Below are positions 10,001-15,788 of a stretch of DNA of 27,820 nucleotides, piece by piece. A program made the position numbers and the translations under genes. The notes beneath the pieces are model-generated. The model was given only the letters and a program-made list of their open reading frames with translations, had not been told where the DNA came from and did no database searches. Origin of the DNA: a virus; IMG/VR virus record IMGVR_UViG_3300018421_000148, positions 1 to 27,820 of that record. One strand, 5' to 3'. The first letter of the stretch is position 1; each line of letters begins with the position of its first letter.

Positions 10001-10930
10001 TTCGCTAAACTAGGTTTGCCGGGTGCGATACTCGCAGCGTATATTGAGGCGTTCAAGATTATCGATAGAAAGCCTAACTTCTCTAGCGAAGAAGAATTGA
10101 AAGAGTTTGGTATCGAAGAGCAAAGTCCAGTGAGTAGTTTCCTTGAGAAGTCAATGGGTATTACCCTAGGTTCTTTGGGTGCATTGTTGGATCAGTCCTT
10201 CTTGACCGGTCTAGAAAATGTAACGAAAGTGTTACAAAATACGGAGGATGTAAATGTAGTAACCAAGTACTTCGAGCAGTTGTCTCGTGCTATGGTATCC
10301 GTTCCTCTTCCTAACTTGTTCACATCATTCTATAGAGCGGAGCGTGAGTTCTTGCCAGACTATCGTGACAACACTATCGACAAGAGGTTTAAGAATGTAT
10401 TGTATGACAGAACCTTTGGTACATTTGGTAGAGGTGATAACCCTGCTCCTATCCGTATCAATGTGTGGGGTGAGAAGATTAATCAAACTCCTCCAGGAAC
10501 AAACCCTGTCTTCTATGAATTCCTTGACCCTACAGGCACAAGACTAGCAACGGATGATCCACTTAAGGTTGAACTATACTCTCTATATCGTAGAACAAAC
10601 GATGAGAATGCACTACCTTCTATACCTAGTATCATATTGAACAAGGAACTATTTAGAAACAAGGGATCAGAAAGATATGAGTTCACTACATCCGAAGTAA
10701 ATGAACTGCTCATGCTACTAGGTCAAGAAAGAACTAAAAGTTTACGAGCGGTTGTTGAGTCTGAAGGCTGGGGTAGAATGTCAGATGAATCTCAAATCGC
10801 TGTGGTTAAAAAGATAAATAGTCGCTTTAGTAAGGGCTACCAAAAATTAGATGATGGTAGTTTAAAAGTGTACAAGTGGTATCGCCGTAGACAAGAAATG
10901 ATAATGCAAAAGAAGAATGAAGCAAATTAA
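1076..10930 (+). CDS. Giant polyvalent/internal virion protein (3284 aa) with ART-like and LPD38-like domains
   Basis: Probably a virion-packaged protein injected with the DNA. Parts seen in order: hydrophobic Ala/Gly stretch about 343-375; charged coiled coil about 551-650; Pro-rich linkers about 662-690 and 835-890; degenerate zincin-like domain with REEFAHAG at 957-964 (E958-H962 where HExxH is expected) and E1023/E1024 in a following helix; ADP-ribosyltransferase-like domain about 1782-1935 (YHGG at 1786-1789, LYIS at 1801-1804, later GFDAV and VVLNP) resembling the ART domain of polyvalent proteins; helix-hairpin-helix glycosylase-like segment about 1950-2260 (ALSPG to 2017, MDTHA at 2204-2208); acidic Gly/Ser linker about 2335-2382; C-terminal region with VPFVKTPFN at 2868-2876, as in LPD38-type polyvalent domains. 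About 1200-1750 is unassigned. The stop overlaps the holin start by 14 nt. A run of ten A lies at 1252-1261. Domain calls are by eye; the ART-like and LPD38-like ones are the firmest. Confidence 0.85.
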   Translation: MNEEILEYLRGQFGDDYFNIDTQEALTDYENTVLRRGIMAGYDLGELRPALEELRVELVKKKESQQEVFQSSQDLYQQAVEETGFSKSEDSPYAGGLGYDYSGTRTLEKLDGSAAEQKVANDELDALAKDVENAQYDQAYQTFKYLGYSDEKASESVGNLHNMAIEQGQPIGQVMNNLYLMDFRTGFEQYKDDLNVENADRYRTIVDFGAASQEATNVAYWLDKGVDIDGASEELGISIKSHDVFHEDYLTPGEDYFSFWLIDEESAPGEKTGVYNDLKRFYNRAAISKMQADMLDPVMPLSEVDFERLAYYQKLMRENHQVEWDTDNAFLEGVDIVLSSVVSPIFESAAAMWAGAATNPLTYMGALTGAGTFVGFGAEGLALEYSSKVLEVFSELGYDTANPAQLAKAFENPEVMKEARNRGLAKGIPIAIVDAISAGTASAVYKNIIKQGYRRFTTYALAEGAEGLMGAGGEALGQLVETGEIYDVKGIALEFLGQGIQTAPIKAYTAIKNKDMSQAERDYLRFAVLNQDAHELTTAASSMNFNEVQAINKKIKEQRQAARKAKSKEARATHRQNARQLQQQKYETLNRNLETLQNLPENKRKKVVELTERMNDHAIELKRFKKGDPGRTAVIEEIGKIYGQINDIVKGRKPRETPMGSEVAPNVNPTPVDGVTPVPGAPTVEEASTPTITELDGQQAVVKLPSGITRGLVTIDEGGKVTIEDAKGNVTELGNVQDIGEQSLEEAGFGSFLSELNEDGSFSIRGKQYTAPRGKKSVNLNENGEVVSVTLKDSKGRNRTFRGEVAQEIAYLFSQPQSKQEDTRSIEEIIVETSEEANGGPAVETVEEVQGQDETVTPSDETPPIPQQEKPELPKPALSSPVRTISPRNGISERVASIVNGLVSALSGNIGKDVRMVFWNNTEDLNNALGQNGLEAFYDFRTNTIHLTIDATDAVIREEFAHAGFGGIMSDDKVRGRLYQEVRDLAKKNDVLGVDVEAIEQAYREWGKSVGLSESAIEAMVQEEVVMKVLASYTTNLNQIDASLIGKIRRIINKALTAVGFKKLTITDDVSLVKLAETFALATRQGKAINQRVSQPYRTQPVSDGGRASILMLADALGLDAKTIQQFKGGYGEAFSFKAAEFLKRREVGYATQEEALEALGEIEDVNLLPEIAKEDLELGMSAMATEVFDVASQSLEDGKTYNIETYIDYSQYKLETDLSIKGKRLDGSPSSRNLRLPIVTGGFFMPRTAEEYVEAQEKGTINRFFPKDTFDKLNPGEQLPPRFFALMPDRGTTVRRSTNTGGEGRLGGTDGVRKDQFLAEEVLGLSSEIHKEILLQGIMQSPMILIGDDSVLLGIYENGDLLGHVYAEDIEAYLDGDSSLLLDEDVVFEDIVMSSAPLKGMPMEALDIYMSGVEAIENRNQAEYQQLLVQMHPDNIGWIPGLGTYNGNIYSAVYEDAVRIYQAVLEKESNNGNIDGALKEASKIAKQSIRKSLMPLGDILYARELYKDSYGVEPPQVESIEELAGFLDTKRMSEFDEGMIKIMFDLIDLEAPMIRLDNIAFLDNNENSESVEPLLEDFQYSERVRPQRRTSLVNIDSREYKAYTRNFGSDVTWYLEGGRVPQTMNELLADADNIADPLERINYLSYMTEHIVNRAGDIDAEIDNKLFQQKVKEKIDSSREELLSGRAALNQESINKLKEGIVAGKRVGQGIASSRGVSTDVSDMSASSVRSIPAANRNVRPIYVEHAVALTSTERHPIMADQEVPPFIDNMPKEDYSREGMLTLYHGGYGLENISNDRPLYISPEESEAADYQRLQDDQEKSDPKLVNPVYIEESRVASQDQALEVARRLFPEKMAQYDATGDAMFFMLIDIEGMEARGFSSEDIPFILNQKERKKYFTALESAGFDAVSFMDQQADQTRSPRVVENMVVLNPQTAMDNGSMKLQSQKEWADGIYATFKERVVSNLLYLHDLADPEVREYMRRWYDGANKIAKDMSTKYGISVEQASGILAALSPGADWFINIQNAYNILEVLHNNQDSTFDETMYNMAIGRKLESYRQTGPNSSYYKKKFKGKKMTPSKLLTKDRAGFDSFQESMDILRGRTLSSMDALEKAKFIRYYREVYMPSTVQVYSPVGDDLGTYTTKSGKPRQVVTQSFSNMAKAVTMFENNDIGMISELLGGSHKIRHFYNNIANPDATDGDVTMDTHAVAAAELMPYGQSSPAVNENFGGAGIMSSSVNGLSGNYWAYLDAYVEAANQRGILPREMQSITWEVIRLMMPSTLRDNTSRSDIAEIYKGYEGEPIEDVQNEIKKYFDEKDTDTETPRGTNIKHPSWYRPSSSEGDITQGETSNEGDLAGGDLSSGTSTEADTPGSPSNDTGRAALKMRQATTQFVDMLKGGVPQEVAFAETILKADRKAKKGKLKPTDEGSDFFYQPQSINATREQLMGMSTAEIVSMLDTNVLRDISTQAGKIDFSTDGNILVLAQIEYLERLRKAGDMNGYQTELAKLTQMGTTFGQLLRQFGEIKGRTVEGMVSLIAKEYERKGTPLKTDALETLTQVVDEYMQAKDGFDQAVDEVFDTDPSNFDQMDKKVQEAQERLEKAIAGINDFQKFNAPTWGSLLSTIMQGNLLTLRSITTNVIANAITLPMRLGEQLIAAPIEFMLSGNKREIRPSFGAMIYGAQRSFHGLKEAYKSIKSGVAPGDFEYTAGYQLRPLVALATVFGKGKEGLPQEFHSQADFMNYKAKKLVEGIFGLTAASNFKLLVLGDRPFYRGMEGYELYQQGRKLGLSGESLAQFLKYPTEEHLRLAREKGLKLTFQENDSTLLFGMVNTQQAQNFFSGAGGKMMESDKLMTRMFGNAVRFIVKSNVPFVKTPFNILSQSLELTMFPITFLQAFSRGMSARDRSEKLATALMGYMLFLLARRLYDQGAASGAVDKMSPKSRSVAYEVEPPFTINVSALGRETGEPFQPSDRRVGFAKLGLPGAILAAYIEAFKIIDRKPNFSSEEELKEFGIEEQSPVSSFLEKSMGITLGSLGALLDQSFLTGLENVTKVLQNTEDVNVVTKYFEQLSRAMVSVPLPNLFTSFYRAEREFLPDYRDNTIDKRFKNVLYDRTFGTFGRGDNPAPIRINVWGEKINQTPPGTNPVFYEFLDPTGTRLATDDPLKVELYSLYRRTNDENALPSIPSIILNKELFRNKGSERYEFTTSEVNELLMLLGQERTKSLRAVVESEGWGRMSDESQIAVVKKINSRFSKGYQKLDDGSLKVYKWYRRRQEMIMQKKNEAN

Positions 10931-11366
10931 AAACACCAAAATTGGTAAGCTCTTAAAAGAGAAAGCACCTCAAGTATTAGATATTGTAGGAGACTTACTC
11001 CCTGATCAAGGGGCGTTGGGCGTTGTCAAGAGATTGATTGATGACCCTTCCGTTGAAATGAGTGCAGAGGAAAAGCAAGAGTTGAATAACCAAGTGATGG
11101 AGATGTACCAACTCGAAGTTGCTGATCGTGATAGCGCACGGAAACGCCAAGCGGAAATGGTAAAGGCGGGTGCGAAGGACTGGTTGTTCAATGTAACCGG
11201 TCTTGTAGGATTGGGAGCGTTCTCTTTCCTTGTTTGTTCTATCGTATTTTTACATGTACCTGAAGAGAACAAAGAGATATTCATACATCTTATCGGTATC
11301 GTTGAAGGTGTGGCTCTATCTATTTTCGGATACTACTTTGGATCAGCAATTAAAGAAGACAAATAA
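10917..11366 (+). CDS. Holin, 3TM/GTA-like family
   Basis: A 149-residue membrane protein. The N-terminal half is amphipathic (APQVLDIVGDLLPDQGALG at 17-35), followed by a charged helix with ADRDSAR at 69-75, then two hydrophobic segments at about 93-113 and 120-143 and a short charged tail. The amphipathic leader, the E..DR.SAR helix and the C-terminal membrane pair match the '3TM holin' family best known from gene transfer agents; such proteins permeabilise the inner membrane at the end of infection. It overlaps the polyvalent gene by 14 nt and the next gene by one base (TAATG), so all three are probably translated from one late transcript. The family match is by eye; the lysis role is supported by position. 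Confidence 0.75.
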   Translation: MKQIKNTKIGKLLKEKAPQVLDIVGDLLPDQGALGVVKRLIDDPSVEMSAEEKQELNNQVMEMYQLEVADRDSARKRQAEMVKAGAKDWLFNVTGLVGLGAFSFLVCSIVFLHVPEENKEIFIHLIGIVEGVALSIFGYYFGSAIKEDK

Positions 11367-11833
11367 TGGAACTAGAAGTATTAAGATTTAGTAGCGAAGC
11401 GGATAGCACTAACGGGCTATTGTTTGATATCACTAATGGTGAGCGTAAGTTCCTATGCTATACCCTAGAGGATGAGCATAGAGATGTAAAGGTTATGTCG
11501 GAGACTAGAGTACCGGCTGGTACCTATCAAATCACCCTGCGTACCACGGGAGGTCATCATGCTAAATACACAAAGAGGTATGGGGAGATGCACAAAGGAA
11601 TGCTATGGGTTCGTGAAGTGCCTAACTTTAAGTGGATTCTTATTCACACTGGTAATACTGATGAACACACTGCTGGGTGTCTCCTTGTTGGTGATACTCA
11701 AAAAATCAACTTTGGCGAGAGTGATGGATTCGTTGGTTCTTCTACTGCGGCGTATAAAAGAATCTACCCTCCGATTGCTAAAGCTCTTGAAGAAGGGGAG
11801 GAAGTAACGATTACATATATCGACTTCGATTAG
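11366..11833 (+). CDS. DUF5675-family protein, possible lysis partner
   Basis: 155 residues matching the DUF5675 pattern: RVPAGTY at 48-54, HKGMLWVREVP at 76-86 and a core IHTGNTDEHTAGCLLVG at 93-109. The His-Gly...Gly-Cys arrangement recalls the catalytic motif of YkuD-type L,D-transpeptidases, so a cell-wall role is plausible but unproven. No signal peptide or membrane segment is seen. Its start overlaps the holin stop by one base, which supports a lysis-module job such as a murein-active enzyme or accessory. It ends the rightward late operon and its stop overlaps the stop of the convergent leftward operon by 4 nt, with no terminator hairpin visible between them. Confidence 0.75.
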   Translation: MELEVLRFSSEADSTNGLLFDITNGERKFLCYTLEDEHRDVKVMSETRVPAGTYQITLRTTGGHHAKYTKRYGEMHKGMLWVREVPNFKWILIHTGNTDEHTAGCLLVGDTQKINFGESDGFVGSSTAAYKRIYPPIAKALEEGEEVTITYIDFD

Positions 11834-12162
11834 TAACGGAATCCATTGAATCCAAATAAGTGAAGGAAGCTCTCAAACATGTGGGCTAACTTCACATTCT
11901 TTGTGGATATAAGAACTCGATATCCCTTGGTATTCTTACCACGCTTTCGGTGTCTTTGCATCCTCTTGTTAATATGCTTGGTCATCCCAACATAGTGTTC
12001 TTTGGGAAGATAGTAGACATGGAAAATCTTTTTACGAGTAGTATCGATCTTCCTCTTACACTCTTTGCAATATCTTTGAACGCCTTGCGGTCTTGTATTA
12101 CTTCTATGGAACTGATCCGTAGGTTTATGTTTTGTACACCTGCTACATCTATGAAGTTTCAT
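11830..12162 (-). CDS. Zinc-finger plus GIY-YIG endonuclease-like protein
   Basis: 110 residues. Residues 6-35 form a CxxC...CxxC zinc finger (C6, C9, C32, C35) with the spacing often seen in front of phage free-standing endonucleases. Residues 47-110 read as a small GIY-YIG domain: VYY at 49-51, YVGMT at 57-61, R67, H71 and E97 at the places expected for the catalytic Tyr, Arg, His and metal-binding Glu, ending with GFNG near the C-terminus. GIY-YIG enzymes cut one or both DNA strands; stand-alone phage copies are often homing nucleases or repair/recombination nucleases. It is the last gene of the leftward operon and overlaps the gene before it by 14 nt. The first Y of the motif is preceded by V rather than G, common in this family. 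Confidence 0.7.
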   Translation of the reverse strand: MKLHRCSRCTKHKPTDQFHRSNTRPQGVQRYCKECKRKIDTTRKKIFHVYYLPKEHYVGMTKHINKRMQRHRKRGKNTKGYRVLISTKNVKLAHMFESFLHLFGFNGFRY

Positions 12163-12364
12163 GAAATTCTTGGAGAGAAGATTTGATTATCTCCAGTTCA
12201 AGCCTGATCCTTTGAGTGGTAGATTGTAGTACCGACACTATCTTCTCTTGACTTACAACTGGATTGCCTTGGTAATCAAAGAGCTTTTCATAGAGCGCAT
12301 CAATTTCTTTGTGAGCATTCTCACAAGCAAGATGATAATATTTCCCTAGGTCTTTGTGTTCCAT
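12149..12364 (-). CDS. Hypothetical small helical protein
   Basis: A 71-residue, fully helical-looking protein not recognised by family, with two charged helices split by a short turn (YQGNPVV) and a Gln/Leu/Glu-rich C-terminal half that could form a coiled coil. The chosen ATG at 12364 gives MEHKDLGKYY; a TTG nine codons upstream is in frame but less likely. It overlaps the GIY-YIG gene by 14 nt. The 54 nt between it and the resolvase gene contain a weak promoter-like match (TTG, 19 nt, TATATCGA), so it may have its own promoter. No function is claimed. Confidence 0.55.
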   Translation of the reverse strand: MEHKDLGKYYHLACENAHKEIDALYEKLFDYQGNPVVSQEKIVSVLQSTTQRIRLELEIIKSSLQEFHETS

Positions 12365-12418
12365 GGCAGTTGTTCGATATAATTTAGTCAACTACCATGA
12401 CAAAAAATATATCACAAA

Positions 12419-12859
12419 CTAGGAGTTATCAACAATGTCTTGAACGACTTGGTCTACTTGTGCTTGATTACTAGGGATATAGATAGCGTAGTCACCCATA
12501 CCATTTTGTTGACAGTAATTAAGGAACATCTTAAACCTCAAAGGGAAACTATGTTGACTAGGCACATAACCCTTGGTCTCTATAATAAACCTATGCTTGT
12601 CGCTCACAAAGTCGGGAGTGTAGGTGACTGCTCTGATCACCCTGTTCTCTTTAACACCGAATCCTCTTGAAGACTTCTTACCATACCTCCCCTTGTGTTT
12701 GAAGCCGGGAAATATTTCGTAGGTGTCTTCCTCGTACTTAAAGTCAATACCCGCCTCCTTGAGTTTCTTGTAGCAATACATCTCCAATTTTGATTGGAAG
12801 GTAACGCCATCATAGACACTCTTCTTACTATTGACCGCTCCTCTTTTCTTCTTTCTCAT
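12419..12859 (-). CDS. T7 endonuclease I-like PDDEXK nuclease (Holliday junction resolvase)
   Basis: 146 residues with the active-site plan of phage T7 endonuclease I: FQSKLE with E26, YTPDF with D83 and IIETKG with E94 and K96, the PD...(D/E)xK metal-binding set. T7 endonuclease I resolves four-way junctions and branched DNA before packaging, and this protein probably does the same. Its length is close to the 149 residues of T7 gp3. The N-terminus is very basic (RKKKRG), suited to DNA binding. The ATG overlaps the stop of the primase-helicase by 4 nt (ATGA), indicating translational coupling. A related reading is the DUF1064 phage nuclease family, which has the same fold and a similar layout. 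Confidence 0.8.
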   Translation of the reverse strand: MRKKKRGAVNSKKSVYDGVTFQSKLEMYCYKKLKEAGIDFKYEEDTYEIFPGFKHKGRYGKKSSRGFGVKENRVIRAVTYTPDFVSDKHRFIIETKGYVPSQHSFPLRFKMFLNYCQQNGMGDYAIYIPSNQAQVDQVVQDIVDNS

Positions 12860-14709
12860 AAACTAAATCCATCTTCAAGGCTCATCTTGGGGACATCGTA
12901 TTTCTTGTAGTCCTCTAGGCGTTGTGAGATAGGCTCGAATAATTTTCTTCTATCTGCACCTTGCACAACATAGAACCCTGTCTTTTGATTGTTGATTTCA
13001 AATTCAATAGGAGAAGATAGGGGGGTGGGCTGACCCCCCGTCTCCGTCACACGAACCTTACGAACATGTAGTTCCGTAGTTCTTCTAGTGATCGGGTCTT
13101 CTGCCTGTACCTTTCTATGTATGGTTAAGAATCCGCTACATCTATTCACCCACTTACCACCATGCTCACTATCCTCTGCGTAAGGAGCGATAGGTAGACC
13201 CATTGCATCCTTTCTTCTTTGCGCCTCCGTAACGGCATGGGTGTTTAGCCATACGGCGATCTCGTTGTTGTTTGCAAAGTTGAGCAGTTCACTTGCTGCC
13301 TCGTAATGATATTCGTGAATGCCTATCTTATTCTCTGATCCTATTTGAATCTTGAGACTATTATATGGGTCGATGAACAAAGCATCTACCCCACCTTGCT
13401 TCATGCACTTCTCCGTGAAGATAAGTATGTCGGTATACGAATACATGTCTCGGTTACCATATATAATGAAGTGGTCTTTGACCCATTCGTATGCATGTTT
13501 CCTTTGTTGGTATGTCATCTGGGCGATAGGTCTATCAACCGCAAACTCCATGAGCTTCATCTTCACGGAAGCCGTAGTGTTCTCGGAACTATACACACAC
13601 CATTTCCATCCGTGTTGAATAGCACTGTTCACCATGAGGAACAAACAAAAGGTTGTCTTTCCTACATTGCTGTGACCATTTAAGATGACAAACTCTTTTT
13701 TGTATCTAAAGTATTCATCGAGGTGTGGGTCTCCTAGTGATAGACCTATCTCAATATTACCCTCGGCGTATGCGTTAATCCATTTGAAGTCATCCGAGTC
13801 CGAAGAGATAAAAGAGTAGTCACCATCATCAACATCTGACTTACGCTTGGACATTTTCTCAAGTGCAATAACCTCGTTGATAGGTAGACCCTTACCATAC
13901 TCGATGCCGATGCGGATGGTTTCTCTCGCCGTTTCTATCGAGTTGATATCTCTCTTGCTAATCTCTCTTTCTAGAACATGTATAGCCTCATCCTCTTCCA
14001 TCCGACCTGCTGCGATGTAGCCACCACACAATCGTGAGGCACGGAGCAGTACATTATGCTTCTCACCATCGAGAGCATTTGCAATCATTGTTGCTACGAG
14101 GTTGAACTTTACATAGTCCGTTATAGGTTTTCTTTCAATGGGCTTCTCGTTCTTCTTTTCTTTAAGTGCCTCATCCGTATAAAAACTTCCGAATCTTTTG
14201 ACATCATCGTTAACGATCAGGTCCGGGTCATAACTTTCGTAACACGCTCTTGATTCATTCTTGCCCGTAGGGTCTACCTCCAACCCATAGGTCTTATCGA
14301 AATACTTTTCGAGCGCATTGAAATGGTCACGATGTCTTTCGGGATTTGTGACTGGAACAAGAGCTTTGATTCCGTCTCCACTTGGAGACACCCAACATGC
14401 ATAGACATGCTGATCGGTGGCTATGACCCCCTTGTTTTTTTCAATATCAATATGATCGAAGTCTAAACATATAAATCCACTATGCTCGACCAATCCATTG
14501 TCCTTGCGTATAGTAAACACACCGCTCCACAATACACATGGTAGTTGGTTTTTTAATTCAGACTTCTTCTTACCATCATCCGTCTTGCGAATCTCCTCGA
14601 TGAGTTCCTTGCTCTTCCCTTGTTGTATTCGCTGTAGTGCTACGGAAATATCTTTGTGAAATGGCTGATCCTTCTGATATATGTTCTGGTATATTGTTAC
14701 TTCCTTCAT
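12856..14709 (-). CDS. Bifunctional primase-helicase (VirE_N/BT4734-like primase + DnaB-like helicase)
   Basis: 617 residues. Residues 1-175 match the VirE N-terminal/BT4734-like domain: SGFICLDFDH at 77-86 with the acidic pair D83/D85, SPSGDGIKALV at 108-118 and DPTGKNESR at 146-154, as in archaeo-eukaryotic-type primases. Residues about 195-275 resemble a primase C-terminal helical domain. Residues 325-585 are a RecA-fold, DnaB-like helicase with Walker A GHSNVGKTT at 345-353 and Walker B ALFID at 443-447, then NTH at 489-491. The protein should prime and unwind DNA at the phage fork. It lies between DUF3310 and resolvase genes; its start is inside the 3' end of the DUF3310 frame (134 nt overlap) and its stop overlaps the resolvase start. 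The conserved N-terminus supports the ATG at 14709. Confidence 0.88.
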   Translation of the reverse strand: MKEVTIYQNIYQKDQPFHKDISVALQRIQQGKSKELIEEIRKTDDGKKKSELKNQLPCVLWSGVFTIRKDNGLVEHSGFICLDFDHIDIEKNKGVIATDQHVYACWVSPSGDGIKALVPVTNPERHRDHFNALEKYFDKTYGLEVDPTGKNESRACYESYDPDLIVNDDVKRFGSFYTDEALKEKKNEKPIERKPITDYVKFNLVATMIANALDGEKHNVLLRASRLCGGYIAAGRMEEDEAIHVLEREISKRDINSIETARETIRIGIEYGKGLPINEVIALEKMSKRKSDVDDGDYSFISSDSDDFKWINAYAEGNIEIGLSLGDPHLDEYFRYKKEFVILNGHSNVGKTTFCLFLMVNSAIQHGWKWCVYSSENTTASVKMKLMEFAVDRPIAQMTYQQRKHAYEWVKDHFIIYGNRDMYSYTDILIFTEKCMKQGGVDALFIDPYNSLKIQIGSENKIGIHEYHYEAASELLNFANNNEIAVWLNTHAVTEAQRRKDAMGLPIAPYAEDSEHGGKWVNRCSGFLTIHRKVQAEDPITRRTTELHVRKVRVTETGGQPTPLSSPIEFEINNQKTGFYVVQGADRRKLFEPISQRLEDYKKYDVPKMSLEDGFSL

Positions 14710-14959
14710 GGTGTTCTAGATATAGTTGGTGATTTAATTCTCTTTTTAGATGTACGATTGCCTTGATAATGTCTTGACTCATGGGGTTGCCGGGTTTTTT
14801 CCCCGCCCTCATTATATATGTCAAGGCAGTACCTAGGTTGTAGTTGTCTTGTTGAAAGTCTAGCACCACATCCATCGCTTCTATCTTTTTGTGCTTCCCT
14901 ATATAATAAGAAGGCACATCCTTTAAATTATAATCCACAGTATCCACTATCACATTCAT
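14576..14959 (-). CDS. DUF3310-family protein (nucleotide-kinase-like annotation)
   Basis: About 127 residues from the ATG at 14959. The core (SYYIGKHKKIEAMDVVLDF, then NLGTALTYIMRAGKK and KAIVHLKREL) fits DUF3310, a small helical family common in phage replication operons and sometimes labelled nucleotide kinase; its reaction is not established. Start choice is uncertain: the ATG at 14959 overlaps the PP-loop gene by 32 nt, while a GTG at 14917, preceded by AAAGGAT and 10 nt after that gene's stop, would give MPSYYIGK..., closer to the usual short N-terminus. The last 45 or so residues (Ser/Thr/Glu-rich) are encoded inside the primase gene in another frame and look unlike the family, so they may be run-on sequence. 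Confidence 0.7.
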   Translation of the reverse strand: MNVIVDTVDYNLKDVPSYYIGKHKKIEAMDVVLDFQQDNYNLGTALTYIMRAGKKPGNPMSQDIIKAIVHLKRELNHQLYLEHHEGSNNIPEHISEGSAISQRYFRSTTANTTREEQGTHRGDSQDG

Positions 14960-15788
14960 TAAAATCTTCATCAAACAATTGGAACTGCATCTTAAAAGAC
15001 TTGATATCTTCGTAACGAGTTCCTTTCTTAAACCTTGCCTTGTCGTTTTCTTGTCGTGCAAACCAATCGAACTTGTTTGGAGACTTTTCCGACATATGTT
15101 TCAAGAGCATCTCGTTCCTATGGAAGCAACCTACACAATTATTTAGATAAGCAAAGCGCACAGGCTTGTCTTTCCAATACGCCTCTATCTGATCCTTATA
15201 TATGTTGTCATGGATCAGTGGGAAAGAACACACACGATAAGGCATCTCCTTGTATCGATTACTTAAACCAGTCTTGCTCTTACCTATGATAAACTTTTCC
15301 CATTGGTATCCGTCCTCTTGATATCTATTCATCATAGAGTTAGCTCGCTTCACTTCATTGGCTCTAAATCCAATACGCATATCCACGGGCAGTTCCATGT
15401 TCTCATAACACCATTGCTTGATTGGGTTTACCTTGAGCTCCGTAGTACAATAGCGTTGAGTTACATTCGGAAGGTATAAGTATTCTCCTCCAGTCTTCTT
15501 GTCGCCACGCACAATCACATCATCAAAGGTTGGTCCAGTTAGCCAATGAATCTCTTGACCAATGAACTGCTCAAGATCGAGTATGGTGTATATGATTTCA
15601 TCTTGTTCTAAAGTCCCAATGAATTCTTGTCCTAGTTTGTCGCTCACTAATTGGCGAACCTTTGGATCGGGGAACATGCATTCCTTATCGCTAGTACGAA
15701 CAAGAGCAAACACATTGTAATCCGCCGGGTAATGCACGGCTATATATGATGAGGTCTTACCCCCACTTAATGAGTTCACTGTCTTCAT
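14928..15788 (-). CDS. PAPS-reductase-family PP-loop protein, possible [Fe-S] binding
   Basis: 286 residues starting with a PP-loop, SLSGGKTSSY at 6-15, which binds the pyrophosphate of ATP in adenine-nucleotide alpha hydrolases such as PAPS reductase. RYCTTELKVNP follows at 112-122. Five cysteines are placed to hold a metal or Fe-S cluster: C114, C218/C221 (NNCVGC), C279 and C284, of which the last two sit in a short tail. Phage members of this family are common; proposed jobs are sulfur assimilation, or DNA/RNA modification as in DndC-type phosphorothioation. Here the gene overlaps the cytosine methyltransferase stop by 4 nt, favouring a DNA-modification link, but no DndA, DndD or DndE is present. 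Substrate unknown. Confidence 0.75.
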   Translation of the reverse strand: MKTVNSLSGGKTSSYIAVHYPADYNVFALVRTSDKECMFPDPKVRQLVSDKLGQEFIGTLEQDEIIYTILDLEQFIGQEIHWLTGPTFDDVIVRGDKKTGGEYLYLPNVTQRYCTTELKVNPIKQWCYENMELPVDMRIGFRANEVKRANSMMNRYQEDGYQWEKFIIGKSKTGLSNRYKEMPYRVCSFPLIHDNIYKDQIEAYWKDKPVRFAYLNNCVGCFHRNEMLLKHMSEKSPNKFDWFARQENDKARFKKGTRYEDIKSFKMQFQLFDEDFNECDSGYCGL

